The notes under the pieces: model-generated
The model's database searches: none
The model's input: only the letters and a program-made list of their open reading frames with translations
Told to the model about the DNA's origin: nothing
In this document: piece by piece, positions 8,046-17,265 of the stretch
How the letters are laid out: each line of letters opens with the position of its first letter
Position numbering within the stretch: the first letter of the stretch is position 1
Made by a program: the position numbers and the translations under genes
Assembly (NCBI RefSeq): GCF_014202975.1
Contig: NZ_JACHHZ010000001.1
Location: forward strand, 806,001-870,000
Length of the DNA: 64,000 nt
From: Povalibacter uvarum
Lineage (GTDB): Bacteria > Pseudomonadota > Gammaproteobacteria > Steroidobacterales > Steroidobacteraceae
Direction: 5' to 3'

Positions 8046-8566
8046 TCTCTGCGTTGCGCGAACGTGCTCTGCACGACGATCGGCGCACTGTCGTCCGGGC
8101 GTGCCATCGCCGTAACGCGGTAATACGTGCTCGTCGCGTCGATCCCGCCGGGAGAGAGTGCCAGGCTGTCGCCGACATCGTCGATTTCTTCGACGACGAA
8201 GTACGCTTCCATGACCGGAGCTTCCGTATCGTCCGCTGTGTAGCGCCAACCGTGGCGTTTCCACCAGTCCGCGGATTCGTAGGGCGGGGAGGGAGGCAGT
8301 GCCCCGCGTGCATAGATGGAGCAGCGCTGTTGCGCGCAGGCCGCCGACGCGGCCTGCAACGAACGTTCACCAGCCCGGAGTGCCGCCTCGGCGGTCTGAA
8401 AGGCCACGTCCCGAATCTGCAGGCCTGTGGCCATTCGCTCATGCGAACGGCTCGCCTGGCTCGCGCCCAGCGCGAACAAGGTGAGAGCGAGCAGCACCAC
8501 CATGCTCACCGCGAGCACCGCGCCTTGCTGCTTCGATTGGCTGCTGAATGCCGTTCTCATCATCAC
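8042..8566 (-). CDS. pilX: Minor pilin assembly protein PilX (second copy)
   Basis: The 174-residue protein begins with the PilX N-terminal pattern: a short basic leader, a prepilin-like Gly (QQG/AVLAV), then a hydrophobic helix and the characteristic AFQTAEAALRAGERSL segment. Like other PilX proteins it lacks the Glu5 of ordinary pilins. The C-terminal part is poorly conserved relative to the other PilX here (14440-14952). It sits five bases after pilW and overlaps the short pilY1 gene, so all four genes of this operon are likely translated together. Confidence 0.85.
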   Translation of the reverse strand: MMMRTAFSSQSKQQGAVLAVSMVVLLALTLFALGASQASRSHERMATGLQIRDVAFQTAEAALRAGERSLQAASAACAQQRCSIYARGALPPSPPYESADWWKRHGWRYTADDTEAPVMEAYFVVEEIDDVGDSLALSPGGIDATSTYYRVTAMARPDDSAPIVVQSTFAQRRE

Positions 8567-8571
8567 GCGCC

Positions 8572-9600
8572 TCAGTACACCGGTTCTCTTGCGCGGATGG
8601 ATGCAGTTGCAGTCAGTACCTCGCGAGCGTAGTGATCGCTTGTGGAGACAGAGACGTCGAGCAGCGGGTGCTCGCGTTCGATCAGTGTCGTTCCGGGCTC
8701 GGCGGATCGGATCAGTAGTCCGACCTTGATGCTCAGGACTTCCCGCCAGTCACGGACCGCATCGGCTGCGACGTAGTCATCGACGACGGAATCGGATGTT
8801 GTATCCACGCCGAACAGGATCTGCATCTGCTCGATATCCTGCGCGATCTCCTGGGGCTTGCGCGCGCCGACACGCTTCCACAACGACGTCACCTCTCCAG
8901 ATCGGGCGACGTAGTAGATCGCTGTGTCGACTGCTACGGCTTCGGCGCCCGCGCGAAATGCGTAGCCCAGCGAATCACTGAGATTGACTGGCGTGCCGTC
9001 GCTGGTGCTCGCCGAATGTGCAATGCGACTCTCTTCGTGCGAGCTCACGGCGAAATAGACCTCAGCGTCGCAGTCGTAAACAAGCGCTGTGTCGCCGGGC
9101 CGCAGAGTGTCCTTGCCTGTTAGGTCCAGCGAGTCCGTGGTAGCTGTCATCGCTGATTGAAGTCTGAGCGGTTGCGCTCCGGTGCGAGCACCGCGCAGCA
9201 AGAGCACGTCGCTGCCAGCGAGCGCCTCTGGAATCAGTGCGGGTTCGATGGAGGGAGTCCATGCGGTGGAGGCTGATGCCTGATAGCCACGAACCGCGCC
9301 GTCGAGGAAGTCCCAGCGCGGATCACTGGCTGCTTCGAGCGTCGATCCGATATGCGAGGGCTCCTTCGCACATCCGCCAGATCCGGCGGAGCGTATGGCG
9401 CGCACGACCTCGTCGAGCGCGCGGCGGCCATTCTCCTGCACGCTCGCCAGATTCTCGGTGGCGTTGGAGGTAGAGCGTGAGCTCACGAAGATCGCACCGA
9501 CCCCGACCAGCAACATTCCTGTGAGCGCGAGCGCAACGATCACTTCAATGAGACTGAAACCGGCTGCGGTCCCAGCGAGATCGGGTGGGACGGGCCGCAC
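8572..9600 (-). CDS. pilW: Minor pilin PilW (second copy)
   Basis: The 342-residue protein carries a type IV prepilin signal: leader to Gly14, then FSLIEVIVALALTGMLLVG with Glu19 as the mature Glu5. The stretch NLASVQENGRRALDEVVRAIRSAG is the conserved amphipathic helix of PilW. The rest of the protein is a large beta-rich domain typical of this family. It starts one base after the pilV stop. It is diverged from the PilW at 14949-15965, so the two clusters are not a recent duplication. Confidence 0.87.
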   Translation of the reverse strand: MRPVPPDLAGTAAGFSLIEVIVALALTGMLLVGVGAIFVSSRSTSNATENLASVQENGRRALDEVVRAIRSAGSGGCAKEPSHIGSTLEAASDPRWDFLDGAVRGYQASASTAWTPSIEPALIPEALAGSDVLLLRGARTGAQPLRLQSAMTATTDSLDLTGKDTLRPGDTALVYDCDAEVYFAVSSHEESRIAHSASTSDGTPVNLSDSLGYAFRAGAEAVAVDTAIYYVARSGEVTSLWKRVGARKPQEIAQDIEQMQILFGVDTTSDSVVDDYVAADAVRDWREVLSIKVGLLIRSAEPGTTLIEREHPLLDVSVSTSDHYAREVLTATASIRAREPVY

Positions 9601-9601
9601 G

Positions 9602-10066
9602 TTAGAGCTCTGCCCTCAGGGTCAGGACTCCGGGCCCCGCGGCTGCATTGCCCGTGCGCGGACCCCATCGAACGCTCACGGTGATGACATTGGTGCCCTG
9701 TGTGCGCTCGACAGCGCCGGCGGCGGCATCAGGGCCGCCCGGCAGGATGCGGTCGATCTCTGACTGCCAGGCAAGGAGATCGGCTGTCGCGCGCTCTCCG
9801 TTGGCCTGAGTGCCGTTGAAGGTGATCGCGCTGTACTCGTCGTTCAGGAAGCCGGTGCGATTTGCCCGGATGCAATCGAGCATGGAGGAGGCGAGCGAGC
9901 TCGCTTGCAGACGGTGATAAGCCTCCTGGTTGCTGCGGAGGCCAACGAACTGCAGCGCTGCGATCCCAAGGAGACCGACCGCGGTCGAGACGAGCGTGAC
10001 GAGCACTTCGACGAGCGTTGCGCCTGTCTGTCGTCGTCGCGTCGTTACCTTGGCATGGGCAAGCAT
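9602..10066 (-). CDS. pilV: Minor pilin PilV (second copy)
   Basis: The 154-residue protein has a prepilin leader to Gly15 followed by ATLVEVLVTLVSTAVGLLG (Glu20 = mature Glu5), and the PilV-typical segment QASSLASSMLDCIRANR. It opens the second minor-pilin operon; there is no FimU/GspH or PilE in that operon. The start used is the ATG at 10066, 151 bases downstream of the pilE stop, a gap in which no clear promoter was found. Confidence 0.87.
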   Translation of the reverse strand: MLAHAKVTTRRRQTGATLVEVLVTLVSTAVGLLGIAALQFVGLRSNQEAYHRLQASSLASSMLDCIRANRTGFLNDEYSAITFNGTQANGERATADLLAWQSEIDRILPGGPDAAAGAVERTQGTNVITVSVRWGPRTGNAAAGPGVLTLRAEL

Positions 10067-10217
10067 TGGCGTCTGCGGAGGGACTGAGCGAGCACTCTAC
10101 CGTCAACGAGCCGCGACTTGCGCATCGTAGCGACAGGCGGCAGCGCCACGCTGACAGAAGGCCGCGTAGCGGCTCGATCCGCCCGGACAGTCGAAGGAAC
10201 CCGTCAGTGCGGCTGCC

Positions 10218-10667
10218 TCATTTGCCCCAGCATTCGGTCGCCGGCTTCGAGCCGGTCACATCCTTCACGCCCGCGTTGCTGAGTGTGAGCGTTCCGCACT
10301 CATCGTTGTCCATCGGGCCGCCGGCGACGGGGATCGCGCGCAACACGAAGGTGCTCGCCGTGGGACTGTCATCACCGTCGACCACCACGATGGTGTACTT
10401 GCCGCCGCCGTCCTTTGGTGACTGCGTAACCGGCAGATCAGCGTCGGTGATGTCGTTACCGGCGCTGTCCTGATTGTAGCGATTGGCGGCCGTGTAGTTG
10501 CGCTCCAGGAACTGGGCATTCTCCAGCAGCGCCGTCTTTGCCTCGGCGCGCGCCGACCGCTTGACGTACTGACGATAGGACGGATAGCCGACCGAAGCGA
10601 TGATCGCGATGATGGTCACCACGATCATCAGTTCGATCAGAGTAAACCCACGCTGTGTCTGTTTCAT
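10218..10667 (-). CDS. pilE: Minor pilin PilE
   Basis: The 149-residue protein shows a classic type IV prepilin start: MKQTQRG cleaved before FTLIELMIVVTIIAIIASVGYPSYRQYV, with Glu12 as mature Glu5. The pair of cysteines near the C-terminus (DECG and ECWGK) encloses the usual D-region disulphide loop. It follows pilY1 by 18 bases and completes the standard fimU-pilV-pilW-pilX-pilY1-pilE order. Although named PilE, it is of the minor-pilin type, not the major subunit, as judged by its operon. Confidence 0.9.
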   Translation of the reverse strand: MKQTQRGFTLIELMIVVTIIAIIASVGYPSYRQYVKRSARAEAKTALLENAQFLERNYTAANRYNQDSAGNDITDADLPVTQSPKDGGGKYTIVVVDGDDSPTASTFVLRAIPVAGGPMDNDECGTLTLSNAGVKDVTGSKPATECWGK

Positions 10668-10685
10668 CGTTGAGTGCTCGGCGGC

Positions 10686-13600
10686 CTAGCGGATCTGGAT
10701 CCACGAACGCTTGATGACCGTCGTCGCAGGCGGGGGTTCCTCTTCCTCTTCGCCGCAACCTCCAGCCGTAAGGCACAAGCCCTGCGCAAGGAGCTTGTCG
10801 CGCGTGCCAGCGAGTTCGGCGTACGTGACGTCCGAATCTCCGCCTTCCTCAGTACCCTGAATCAGGGCAGCGACGTTGGCCAGACCGAAGTCCGAGTAAC
10901 TGACGCCGCTCACGAAGACATCCTCGGCATCGCGGTTGTTGACGACGGGTGTGTCGGAGTCGTCGAAGGCGCCGTCGTCGTTGGTATCGAACACCACCTG
11001 GTTCATCGAACCGCCGTTCTCGAACGACAGCGCGTAGAGGAAGCTGTAGCCGCCCGGTTCGCAGGGGTCGGTCGTCGGAATGACCGAGCCGAAAATCACT
11101 GCACTCTGCACTACCTGCGCCGCGTGCACGATGCGTTCACCCAACGTGGGATCGCTGCCGCCATCAAGCAGGTCCAGGTACCAGCCTCGCTGACCGGTCG
11201 GTGCCGGACCCCAGTCCACGCTGTTGTTGGTGACGGAGCGGATGATCCCCGCGGCGTTGAACAACGACTGTTGATAGTCAAATGTCTGCGCGCGCAGGTT
11301 GGCGCGTGTGGGCACGGTCGTCGTGCCGTCGTCCCAGATCCCGTAGAAGGTCTGTCTCGCATCGTTCGTGACGTCGGCGGCATTGACGTAACGTCCAGTG
11401 CCGAACAGCAGCAGCTGTCCGCCTTGCGTTGGATGCGGCAGTACCTTGGGCTGCGCCGTAATGGGCTGCGCCAGGTTGGCGGTGGTGCCGTCGGTCGCAC
11501 GGAAGAGGCGACGGACGGACCACGCGGTCGGGAGGGCACCGCTCACATTGAACCGCCACATGTTGCCCAACAAGTCACCCGCGTAGATCGTGTCGATCAT
11601 GCGATCGTTATTGGTGTCAACGAGCGCGGGCGTTGACAGACCATTCGATTCATCGCCCGAAGTGTTGCTCGCCTGAATCTTCCTGATCAGCGCACCGGTC
11701 TGCAGGTTGACGATGTATAGGAATGCGCCGCCATTTGTGCTGCTGTAGCCGTTGCCGAACACGGCAACCCAGGTACCGTTGGCGAGCTTGCCGATCTGCG
11801 GACGGCTATAAGTGAAGCCAAGATCGTTTGACGGCAGGCCGCCCGTTCTCGGGTCGTCCAATGCGTTGAATTCCCAGAGGACGTCCGATTCATCGAAGTT
11901 TTCCGGGTCCGTAACGTCGAGCGCATAGACGGCCTTGCCACCCGCATTCAACCCAGCGACGACGACGGTCCGCCACTCGTTGTTAAGATAGGCATCGCCA
12001 TACTGGATACTGCCGTCCGCGAAGTACTTGTGGGAGTACGAGGGGTCGGTCAGCAGGGAGAGCTTCGGGAAGACGGCTTCGGGAATATAAGAGAACTGTT
12101 CCCGTCCGCCGAATTCGCCTTCCGTCCGGATGCCGTACATGCGACCGTCATTCGATCCGACGTACACCATGCCGGGGCGTGTGCCGTTGTTGGCGAGGTA
12201 CGCGGCGTATGTCGTGCCGGCGTCACCCGCGAGTGCGCCGTATCCGAAATCCTTGTCCTTCACATACGCAGGGTCGGAGTTGACGATGTCACCCATGACA
12301 TTGCGTTCCTCGGAACCGACGAACTTGGGGCGTTCGCGGTACAGGCCACCGGTCCTGTTGCGATCCTTCGTCATGTCACCGCGCAACCATGCAAGGCGAT
12401 CGGCGCACAGCCCATCGTTACCGCCCGATATGTTGGTATTGAGGGCAAGCCGCTGGGCAGCGCTCAGGTCTGAACACTGCTCGAACGCGATGCCTTGAGT
12501 GCCGTTGTGCGTAAAGATCGAGCGCTCGTCTGCGTCCGGGATCTCCTGTGCGGCATCCCATGCTGGATCGGTTGTGTCCACTTTGCCACGCGCCATCAGT
12601 TCGAACGCCAGCAGCGTGCCGCTCCAGTTGGCGCCGAACTTGGCCTGGAAGAGCAGTGCGCCTGTCTTGAGGCTGGTGGCGTTGGCAGACAATGCCGCCG
12701 AGGTACCCTCGGCCTTCTGGATGTCGTTCAGCGCCTCTACGAAAGCTGTGCTTAGGTCTGTCGGGCTTTCAGCGCTGAAGAAGCGACCGCGACTGTTGAT
12801 TGCGGTGTGCCACAGGTCGGCGACGTTCGCCGCCTTGTCATTGCCCGGCACAGGCCATGGCAGTGAGCCGTTGGCGAGAGAGGAGTAGCTGCCGCCGTAC
12901 ATGTCTGTCTGCCACGTCAGGTTCTCTCTTTCGAGGTAACCGGTCAGTCCGAGGCCAATGGTGAAATTCACCATGTGCTGCCACGTTGCCGGATTCTTCC
13001 TCGGATCCCAGTACTCGGTGTTCGGCGCGTTTTCTGCGACCTCCGATTTGATGCGATTGGGGAGACTCGAGCGCAGGTCCGACGCCCAGTAATCGAATGC
13101 CAGGTCAGACAGCGTGGGGCTGTTGCCATCGCGGTAAGGCGCTGCAGGGGTGTATCTCTTGCCGTCCGGCAGGTCGCGGGCAGTGCCGTCTTCATTGTCG
13201 GCTGACACGGTGGCGTTCCAGATACCGTCCGTCATGAGTACGTGGAAGTTGCGGCGGCACGCCAGTTCACCGGAATTCGACGTGCTGAAATCATTGTCAT
13301 AGGGGCCGTTTTCGCCCGAGACCCCGTAGTACTCTCCCGCTCGCTGCAACGCAGCCGGGAGAGGTGTTCCGTTGGCTGTTGGAAGCCGCGTGACCCAGTT
13401 GAAGAAGTTGGTCTTGTGAGTGCCGGTGAACGGGCGGATGGCGTTGCTGACGCCCGCTGCGCCACCCCAGCCTGCGCAATTGTTGATGACGAAGTTCGTG
13501 GCCGAACCACGACAGCTGTTGAGGGCCTGCCAACCGACGCGTACATCCGGGTTCAAAGTTGCAAAGGAGACAGTCGTCGCTGTCTGGGTCGCCAGATTTC

Positions 13601-14420
13601 GTGTGCGCGCGAAGGAGAACCAGTTCGCGAAGTTGTACTTCTGGTCGTCGACGTCAACGTCAGTGTCGCCATCCCAATCCTGGGTGGCCACCGTATCCTC
13701 GACAAAACGGATTTCGTAACAGTCGTCATCCGCCTTCTTCTGAGCGTCGGTCCCGGTGCAAGCCGCATCAGTACCGACATAGACGTAGTAGTAGGCCGGG
13801 ACAGCAAAGTCCGCGTTGCGGCAACCGTTGTTGTTGGTGCACGTTCTGGTCGACGTCCACCAGTTCGTGCTGTTGCGTCGCAGTTCGCATCTTCCCGCGG
13901 AGCATCGCAGATCATTGTCGTGCGGACTCATGTAGCTTTCCGAGCCGGCCGTGGCGTTCGTCGGAAAGTTGAGAATCGAAGTCGCCCGATACTGCGTTCT
14001 CAGATCAACGGTGCCGAGTCCGCCAGTGGTGCGTTGATCGAAGCCGTTTCTCCACGCCGCATCGAAGGACGTTCCGCGATCGGTGCCGTCCTCGTTCTTG
14101 GCGGGAACGTAACGCTTTGCCGGGTTGTAGTAGATCGGATTGCTGTTGGCGGACTGGACTGTTCGGCGGTTGAGCAGTGTGCAGTCGTACCCGGCGACGT
14201 TCTCTCCACGCGCGTTGGTGGTGTCGCAAAGGTCTGGAACGTAGGCGCGCTGCATACTGCCCGAGTCGTCGAGCGTGACGATGAGGTTGGGTGCTACCTG
14301 CTGCGCCAGGAACAGCGGGGAATCGGCCAGCGGCACAGCTCCCTGCGAGGGTGCTGCAGCTAGCACGAATGTCGCTGCACAGGCGGCGTAGATGGTTTTC
14401 ACGAAGCGTGCTGTTCCCAT
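10686..14420 (-). CDS. pilY1: Type IV pilus tip adhesin PilY1
   Basis: The 1244-residue protein has a signal peptide (about 1-28), a von Willebrand A-like domain with a metal site (DDSGSM at 51-56; TDG in VLMTDGIWN), and a C-terminal PilC/PilY1 beta-propeller with blades such as GTWVAVFGNGY and DTNNDRMIDTIYAGDLLGNMWRF (about 932). A second calcium-loop-like DTNDDGAFDDSD lies near 1145. PilY1 promotes pilus extension, surface sensing and adhesion, and binding of calcium regulates retraction. The start is set at the ATG at 14420, 19 bases after the pilX stop; an in-frame longer form would overlap pilX. It is followed closely by pilE. Confidence 0.93.
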   Translation of the reverse strand: MGTARFVKTIYAACAATFVLAAAPSQGAVPLADSPLFLAQQVAPNLIVTLDDSGSMQRAYVPDLCDTTNARGENVAGYDCTLLNRRTVQSANSNPIYYNPAKRYVPAKNEDGTDRGTSFDAAWRNGFDQRTTGGLGTVDLRTQYRATSILNFPTNATAGSESYMSPHDNDLRCSAGRCELRRNSTNWWTSTRTCTNNNGCRNADFAVPAYYYVYVGTDAACTGTDAQKKADDDCYEIRFVEDTVATQDWDGDTDVDVDDQKYNFANWFSFARTRNLATQTATTVSFATLNPDVRVGWQALNSCRGSATNFVINNCAGWGGAAGVSNAIRPFTGTHKTNFFNWVTRLPTANGTPLPAALQRAGEYYGVSGENGPYDNDFSTSNSGELACRRNFHVLMTDGIWNATVSADNEDGTARDLPDGKRYTPAAPYRDGNSPTLSDLAFDYWASDLRSSLPNRIKSEVAENAPNTEYWDPRKNPATWQHMVNFTIGLGLTGYLERENLTWQTDMYGGSYSSLANGSLPWPVPGNDKAANVADLWHTAINSRGRFFSAESPTDLSTAFVEALNDIQKAEGTSAALSANATSLKTGALLFQAKFGANWSGTLLAFELMARGKVDTTDPAWDAAQEIPDADERSIFTHNGTQGIAFEQCSDLSAAQRLALNTNISGGNDGLCADRLAWLRGDMTKDRNRTGGLYRERPKFVGSEERNVMGDIVNSDPAYVKDKDFGYGALAGDAGTTYAAYLANNGTRPGMVYVGSNDGRMYGIRTEGEFGGREQFSYIPEAVFPKLSLLTDPSYSHKYFADGSIQYGDAYLNNEWRTVVVAGLNAGGKAVYALDVTDPENFDESDVLWEFNALDDPRTGGLPSNDLGFTYSRPQIGKLANGTWVAVFGNGYSSTNGGAFLYIVNLQTGALIRKIQASNTSGDESNGLSTPALVDTNNDRMIDTIYAGDLLGNMWRFNVSGALPTAWSVRRLFRATDGTTANLAQPITAQPKVLPHPTQGGQLLLFGTGRYVNAADVTNDARQTFYGIWDDGTTTVPTRANLRAQTFDYQQSLFNAAGIIRSVTNNSVDWGPAPTGQRGWYLDLLDGGSDPTLGERIVHAAQVVQSAVIFGSVIPTTDPCEPGGYSFLYALSFENGGSMNQVVFDTNDDGAFDDSDTPVVNNRDAEDVFVSGVSYSDFGLANVAALIQGTEEGGDSDVTYAELAGTRDKLLAQGLCLTAGGCGEEEEEPPPATTVIKRSWIQIR

Positions 14421-14439
14421 GGGAATCACTCTCGATGCT

Positions 14440-14952
14440 TCAAGGAGGTGTTGAGAATCCGATCTCGGATTGCAGGATGACGACTGCATCTTCAGTGCCG
14501 CCTACCGCCCGGGCCGTTATGCGAAATATCTGGATCGTGCCGTCAGGCACTTTGCGTTCGATCACGTACTGAGGCTGTTCAGCCAGCGCGCCGGGAGCGC
14601 CGGCGCCCGGCAGCTCGGTCTCAGGTTCGTATCTGGATGCTGTCTCGCACGGCGCAGCCGTTCCCGCGAAACATGCATCCCAGAACGCCACGTCATTGCC
14701 GTTGGCTGGGTCGAACGCCTGGACAGCATCACGAAAGGCCTGGACCTGCAGTCGATTCTCGGCGTCCCGCAGAGCTGCCTCCGCGGCCTGCAGAGCGAGG
14801 TCGCGATCACGTGTGCCGCCCGCCATACGTTCCTGCATGTTCGTCACATTGGCCACGGTCACGCCCAGCATCGCCATGATGACGAGGAAGATCAGGGCGA
14901 CGAGGAGGCTGGCGCCGCGTTCACGCCGGGCGAGGTGCGTGGTGCGCATCAT
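14440..14952 (-). CDS. pilX: Minor pilin assembly protein PilX (first operon)
   Basis: The 170-residue protein has the PilX N-terminal signature: RERG/ASLLVALIFLVIMAMLGVTVANVTNMQERM, then the ALQAAEAALRDAENRL helix. Glu5 is absent, as is usual for PilX. The ATG at 14952 overlaps the pilW stop (ATGA). In the family PilX primes pilus assembly together with FimU, PilV, PilW and PilY1. Confidence 0.88.
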   Translation of the reverse strand: MMRTTHLARRERGASLLVALIFLVIMAMLGVTVANVTNMQERMAGGTRDRDLALQAAEAALRDAENRLQVQAFRDAVQAFDPANGNDVAFWDACFAGTAAPCETASRYEPETELPGAGAPGALAEQPQYVIERKVPDGTIQIFRITARAVGGTEDAVVILQSEIGFSTPP

Positions 14953-15965
14953 CGGTTCCTCAACTTGATCACGTGCGTGAAGACTTTTCGCAGGCGTCGA
15001 TCACCGGCAAGCGTCGCGTCGGCGGCATCGGCATCCAACGGGAGGTTGAACCGGTACGTCTGCGGTTCTGGGAGGACGTTGTCCTCGACCGTGCGCATCA
15101 GCAGGCTGATGTGCACGCTGGTGACGCTGCGCCAGCGTTCTTCCGCAGTGCCCGGAATCGCCGCATCGCTTTCGACTTCCTCTGCGGTGAGGTATGGGCT
15201 CGGGTCGAAATCATCGGGAATTGCGTCGCCGTTGGTGTCGACGGCGTAGGTGACCTGCATGTCCTCGACGCCCTCAACCAGTTCTTCGTCGACCGTTGTG
15301 CCGGTCGAGGTCAGGGAGGTGCGAAATAGGGCGGGCTGCCCGGCGACATTGGTGGCGACCCGGTACGTGTTGGCGCTCAGCCGATAGAGGCGGGAGCCTG
15401 CTGCTGTCGTGAAGGTGAAGGCTGCTCCGCCGCTGCCCAACGCCGACGCGTGTGTGACCACAGCTCCGGTCGCCGTCGACGCGGGAAACACCGCGACGTG
15501 GCTGCAGTCGGTGGCGACCGTGAGACCGCCGGTGGCGAGACCCGATGAGCCGAGAGTGAATGAACCGGCGGCGTGACCAACCACCATGTATTCCTTCGAG
15601 ACGTCGGCGTGCAGTACGCGCAGGCCATCGCTGTCCTCGAAACCGGTTTCGCCCTGCTCGATGCCGACCAGCGGGCGTTCCATGAGATTGGCGTACCAGG
15701 TGGTTGCGTAGTTGGTGACCGTATTCGCCGAAGTCTTGTAGGCGCACCCCGTTGCCCCGGTCATCCGCAGGTCGTTGCCGATGATCTCGAAAGCAAACCG
15801 CGCGCCCTCCTGCAGCCGGGCGAGTGAGTCCTGAGTCCGGTACGTCTTGGTCGTTCCGATGTAGATCCAACCGACCGCGGCCACCGTCACGAGCCCGAGC
15901 GCCATCGCGATCATCAGCTCGACCAGGCTCATGCCGAGCATGCGAACCTTGAGCCGCGGGGTCAT
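14949..15965 (-). CDS. pilW: Minor pilin PilW (first operon)
   Basis: The 338-residue protein starts at the ATG at 15965, which overlaps the pilV stop (ATGA). The leader runs to Gly11 and the mature start is MSLVELMIAMALGLVTVAAVG (Glu16 = mature Glu5). The segment DSLARLQEGARFAFEIIGNDLRMTG is the conserved PilW helix and is followed by a GC.YK motif and a beta-rich domain. It is coupled at both ends with pilV and pilX. Confidence 0.9.
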   Translation of the reverse strand: MTPRLKVRMLGMSLVELMIAMALGLVTVAAVGWIYIGTTKTYRTQDSLARLQEGARFAFEIIGNDLRMTGATGCAYKTSANTVTNYATTWYANLMERPLVGIEQGETGFEDSDGLRVLHADVSKEYMVVGHAAGSFTLGSSGLATGGLTVATDCSHVAVFPASTATGAVVTHASALGSGGAAFTFTTAAGSRLYRLSANTYRVATNVAGQPALFRTSLTSTGTTVDEELVEGVEDMQVTYAVDTNGDAIPDDFDPSPYLTAEEVESDAAIPGTAEERWRSVTSVHISLLMRTVEDNVLPEPQTYRFNLPLDADAADATLAGDRRLRKVFTHVIKLRNR

Positions 15966-16414
15966 GGTGTGCCTCCCAGATGGGAAACGGTGGTAAAGGA
16001 GCTCTCGCCGTTGTCCCAGCGGATTTCGATCGTCACTTCGCCGCCGGGGGCTGTTTCGATCACACCGACGCCATCCGGAAGCGCATCCGCCAACATCATC
16101 GTCCATTCGGTGCAGTCGTAGAGCGCAACGCCAGTCGCGCTTGGCGCAAAGGTCGGTTCGGTGCCTGGCGCGTAGGGGTCGATCGCGTACTGTCCCGTCC
16201 GTGCCGCGTTGATGTTGGCGCGCATCCGGTCGAGTATGTCGTCCGCGAGGATCGTGGCCTGGCTGCGGTAATAAGCCGTATTCGTGTTGCGAAGGCTCGA
16301 GGCCATCAGCCCGGCGGTACCGAGCAGGGCGACCGAGAGCACGCCGACGGACACCATGACTTCGATCAACGAGAAGCCACGCGACCGCCGCATCGAGGTG
16401 GCGTTGCTGATCAT
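15962..16414 (-). CDS. pilV: Minor pilin PilV (first operon)
   Basis: The 150-residue protein begins at the ATG at 16414, overlapping the fimU stop as ATGA; an in-frame start five codons earlier is less likely. The leader MISNATSMRRSRG is followed by FSLIEVMVSVGVLSVALLG (Glu18 = mature Glu5) and the PilV segment ATILADDILDRMRANINAAR. The C-terminal domain is short and beta-rich. Confidence 0.9.
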   Translation of the reverse strand: MISNATSMRRSRGFSLIEVMVSVGVLSVALLGTAGLMASSLRNTNTAYYRSQATILADDILDRMRANINAARTGQYAIDPYAPGTEPTFAPSATGVALYDCTEWTMMLADALPDGVGVIETAPGGEVTIEIRWDNGESSFTTVSHLGGTP

Positions 16415-17004
16415 GATCCGCTCTCGCACGTGGTGATGTTCCCGCTCGCGTCGTTGTTGGGGACGCCGTCTTCGTCGGCATCAGTTGCGACACGCGGCCG
16501 CATGGGAGTGATCACAACGGCACGGGCGCCGTTGATTCTTCCCTGATTGCAGATAACGAAGAGCCCGGTGCTTTCGGTGCTGCCGTCCGCCTTGTAGGTG
16601 AGGCCGTCAGGGAAAGCTTCGCCGTCGATCGAGTAGTTCGCGCTCACCGGCCCCTGGGCCTTGAGCACGCGTTCGTTTTCGTCCGCTGCATTTCTTTCGC
16701 CATTGCCGTCGAGATCGGCGAATGTGATCCAGCCCTCGCTCCAGGTGCCGCCGCAGGCACTGCTGTTGGTGCTCGGACAGATCACTACGGGTCTGCCGCG
16801 GCGGACTGCTTCGCTGCGCGCCAGATTGATGCTCGAGATGAGCTCGTTCGCGTACGTCGACAGCTCGTTCCTGATCCGGATTTCCCGGAACGACGGAGCG
16901 GCAAGCCCGATGAGGAGGGCCGCCACCGAAAGAGTGACCATCAGTTCGATGAGCGTGAACCCGCGAACCGCGTTTGGCGCTCGAATGACGGAGATGTTGT
17001 TCAT
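16411..17004 (-). CDS. fimU: Minor pilin FimU / GspH family
   Basis: The 197-residue protein opens the main minor-pilin operon. The leader ends at Gly15, the mature start is FTLIELMVTLSVAALLIGLAAPSF (Glu20 = mature Glu5), and the GspH/FimT signature SSINLARSEAVRRGRPVVICPS follows. It contains the WSEGW and ITFAD elements typical of FimU/FimT. A TATATT box lies nine bases before the ATG on the minus strand with no recognisable -35 box, suggesting an activator-dependent promoter and a very short leader. Whether to call it FimU or FimT rests on the operon. Confidence 0.9.
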   Translation of the reverse strand: MNNISVIRAPNAVRGFTLIELMVTLSVAALLIGLAAPSFREIRIRNELSTYANELISSINLARSEAVRRGRPVVICPSTNSSACGGTWSEGWITFADLDGNGERNAADENERVLKAQGPVSANYSIDGEAFPDGLTYKADGSTESTGLFVICNQGRINGARAVVITPMRPRVATDADEDGVPNNDASGNITTCESGS

Positions 17005-17205
17005 GGCGTCGCGAATATAGGGGGTGACGATTGGGGTCGGGTGTCCGTCCGACCGGCGGTCGGAAGGTTGGGACGATCGGCAGATGCAGAGCGGGCGAGT
17101 GACATTTCTGTCAAATCATAGGCGCGACGCGCTTCGAGCGCGATGAGACGCTTCAGTCTTTTTTCTCATCCGGATCGCTGCAAAGTGTGATTTGCAACAC
17201 ACTTC

Positions 17206-17241
17206 TTGCGTTCGATGCGAGTGCTGTATATATTCACAGCC
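17206..17241 (+). promoter_or_regulatory. lexA promoter with overlapping SOS box
   Basis: CTGT-N8-ACAG (17224-17239) is a consensus LexA site of the E. coli type. It overlaps a TATATT -10 box (17229-17234) that lies 17 bases after TTGCGT (17206-17211). LexA bound here would block its own promoter, the normal autoregulation. Confidence 0.9.
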
Positions 17242-17265
17242 ACTGTCCATCTATCCAGACGCACC

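Noticed and set aside
10103-10217. Cys-rich peptide frame between pilE and the second pilV (contains DCPGG, AFCQRG and ACRYD)
   Set aside because: It has coding-like composition but no ATG, GTG or TTG start after the preceding in-frame stop; it may be a remnant of a longer gene, and I cannot support it as a gene.
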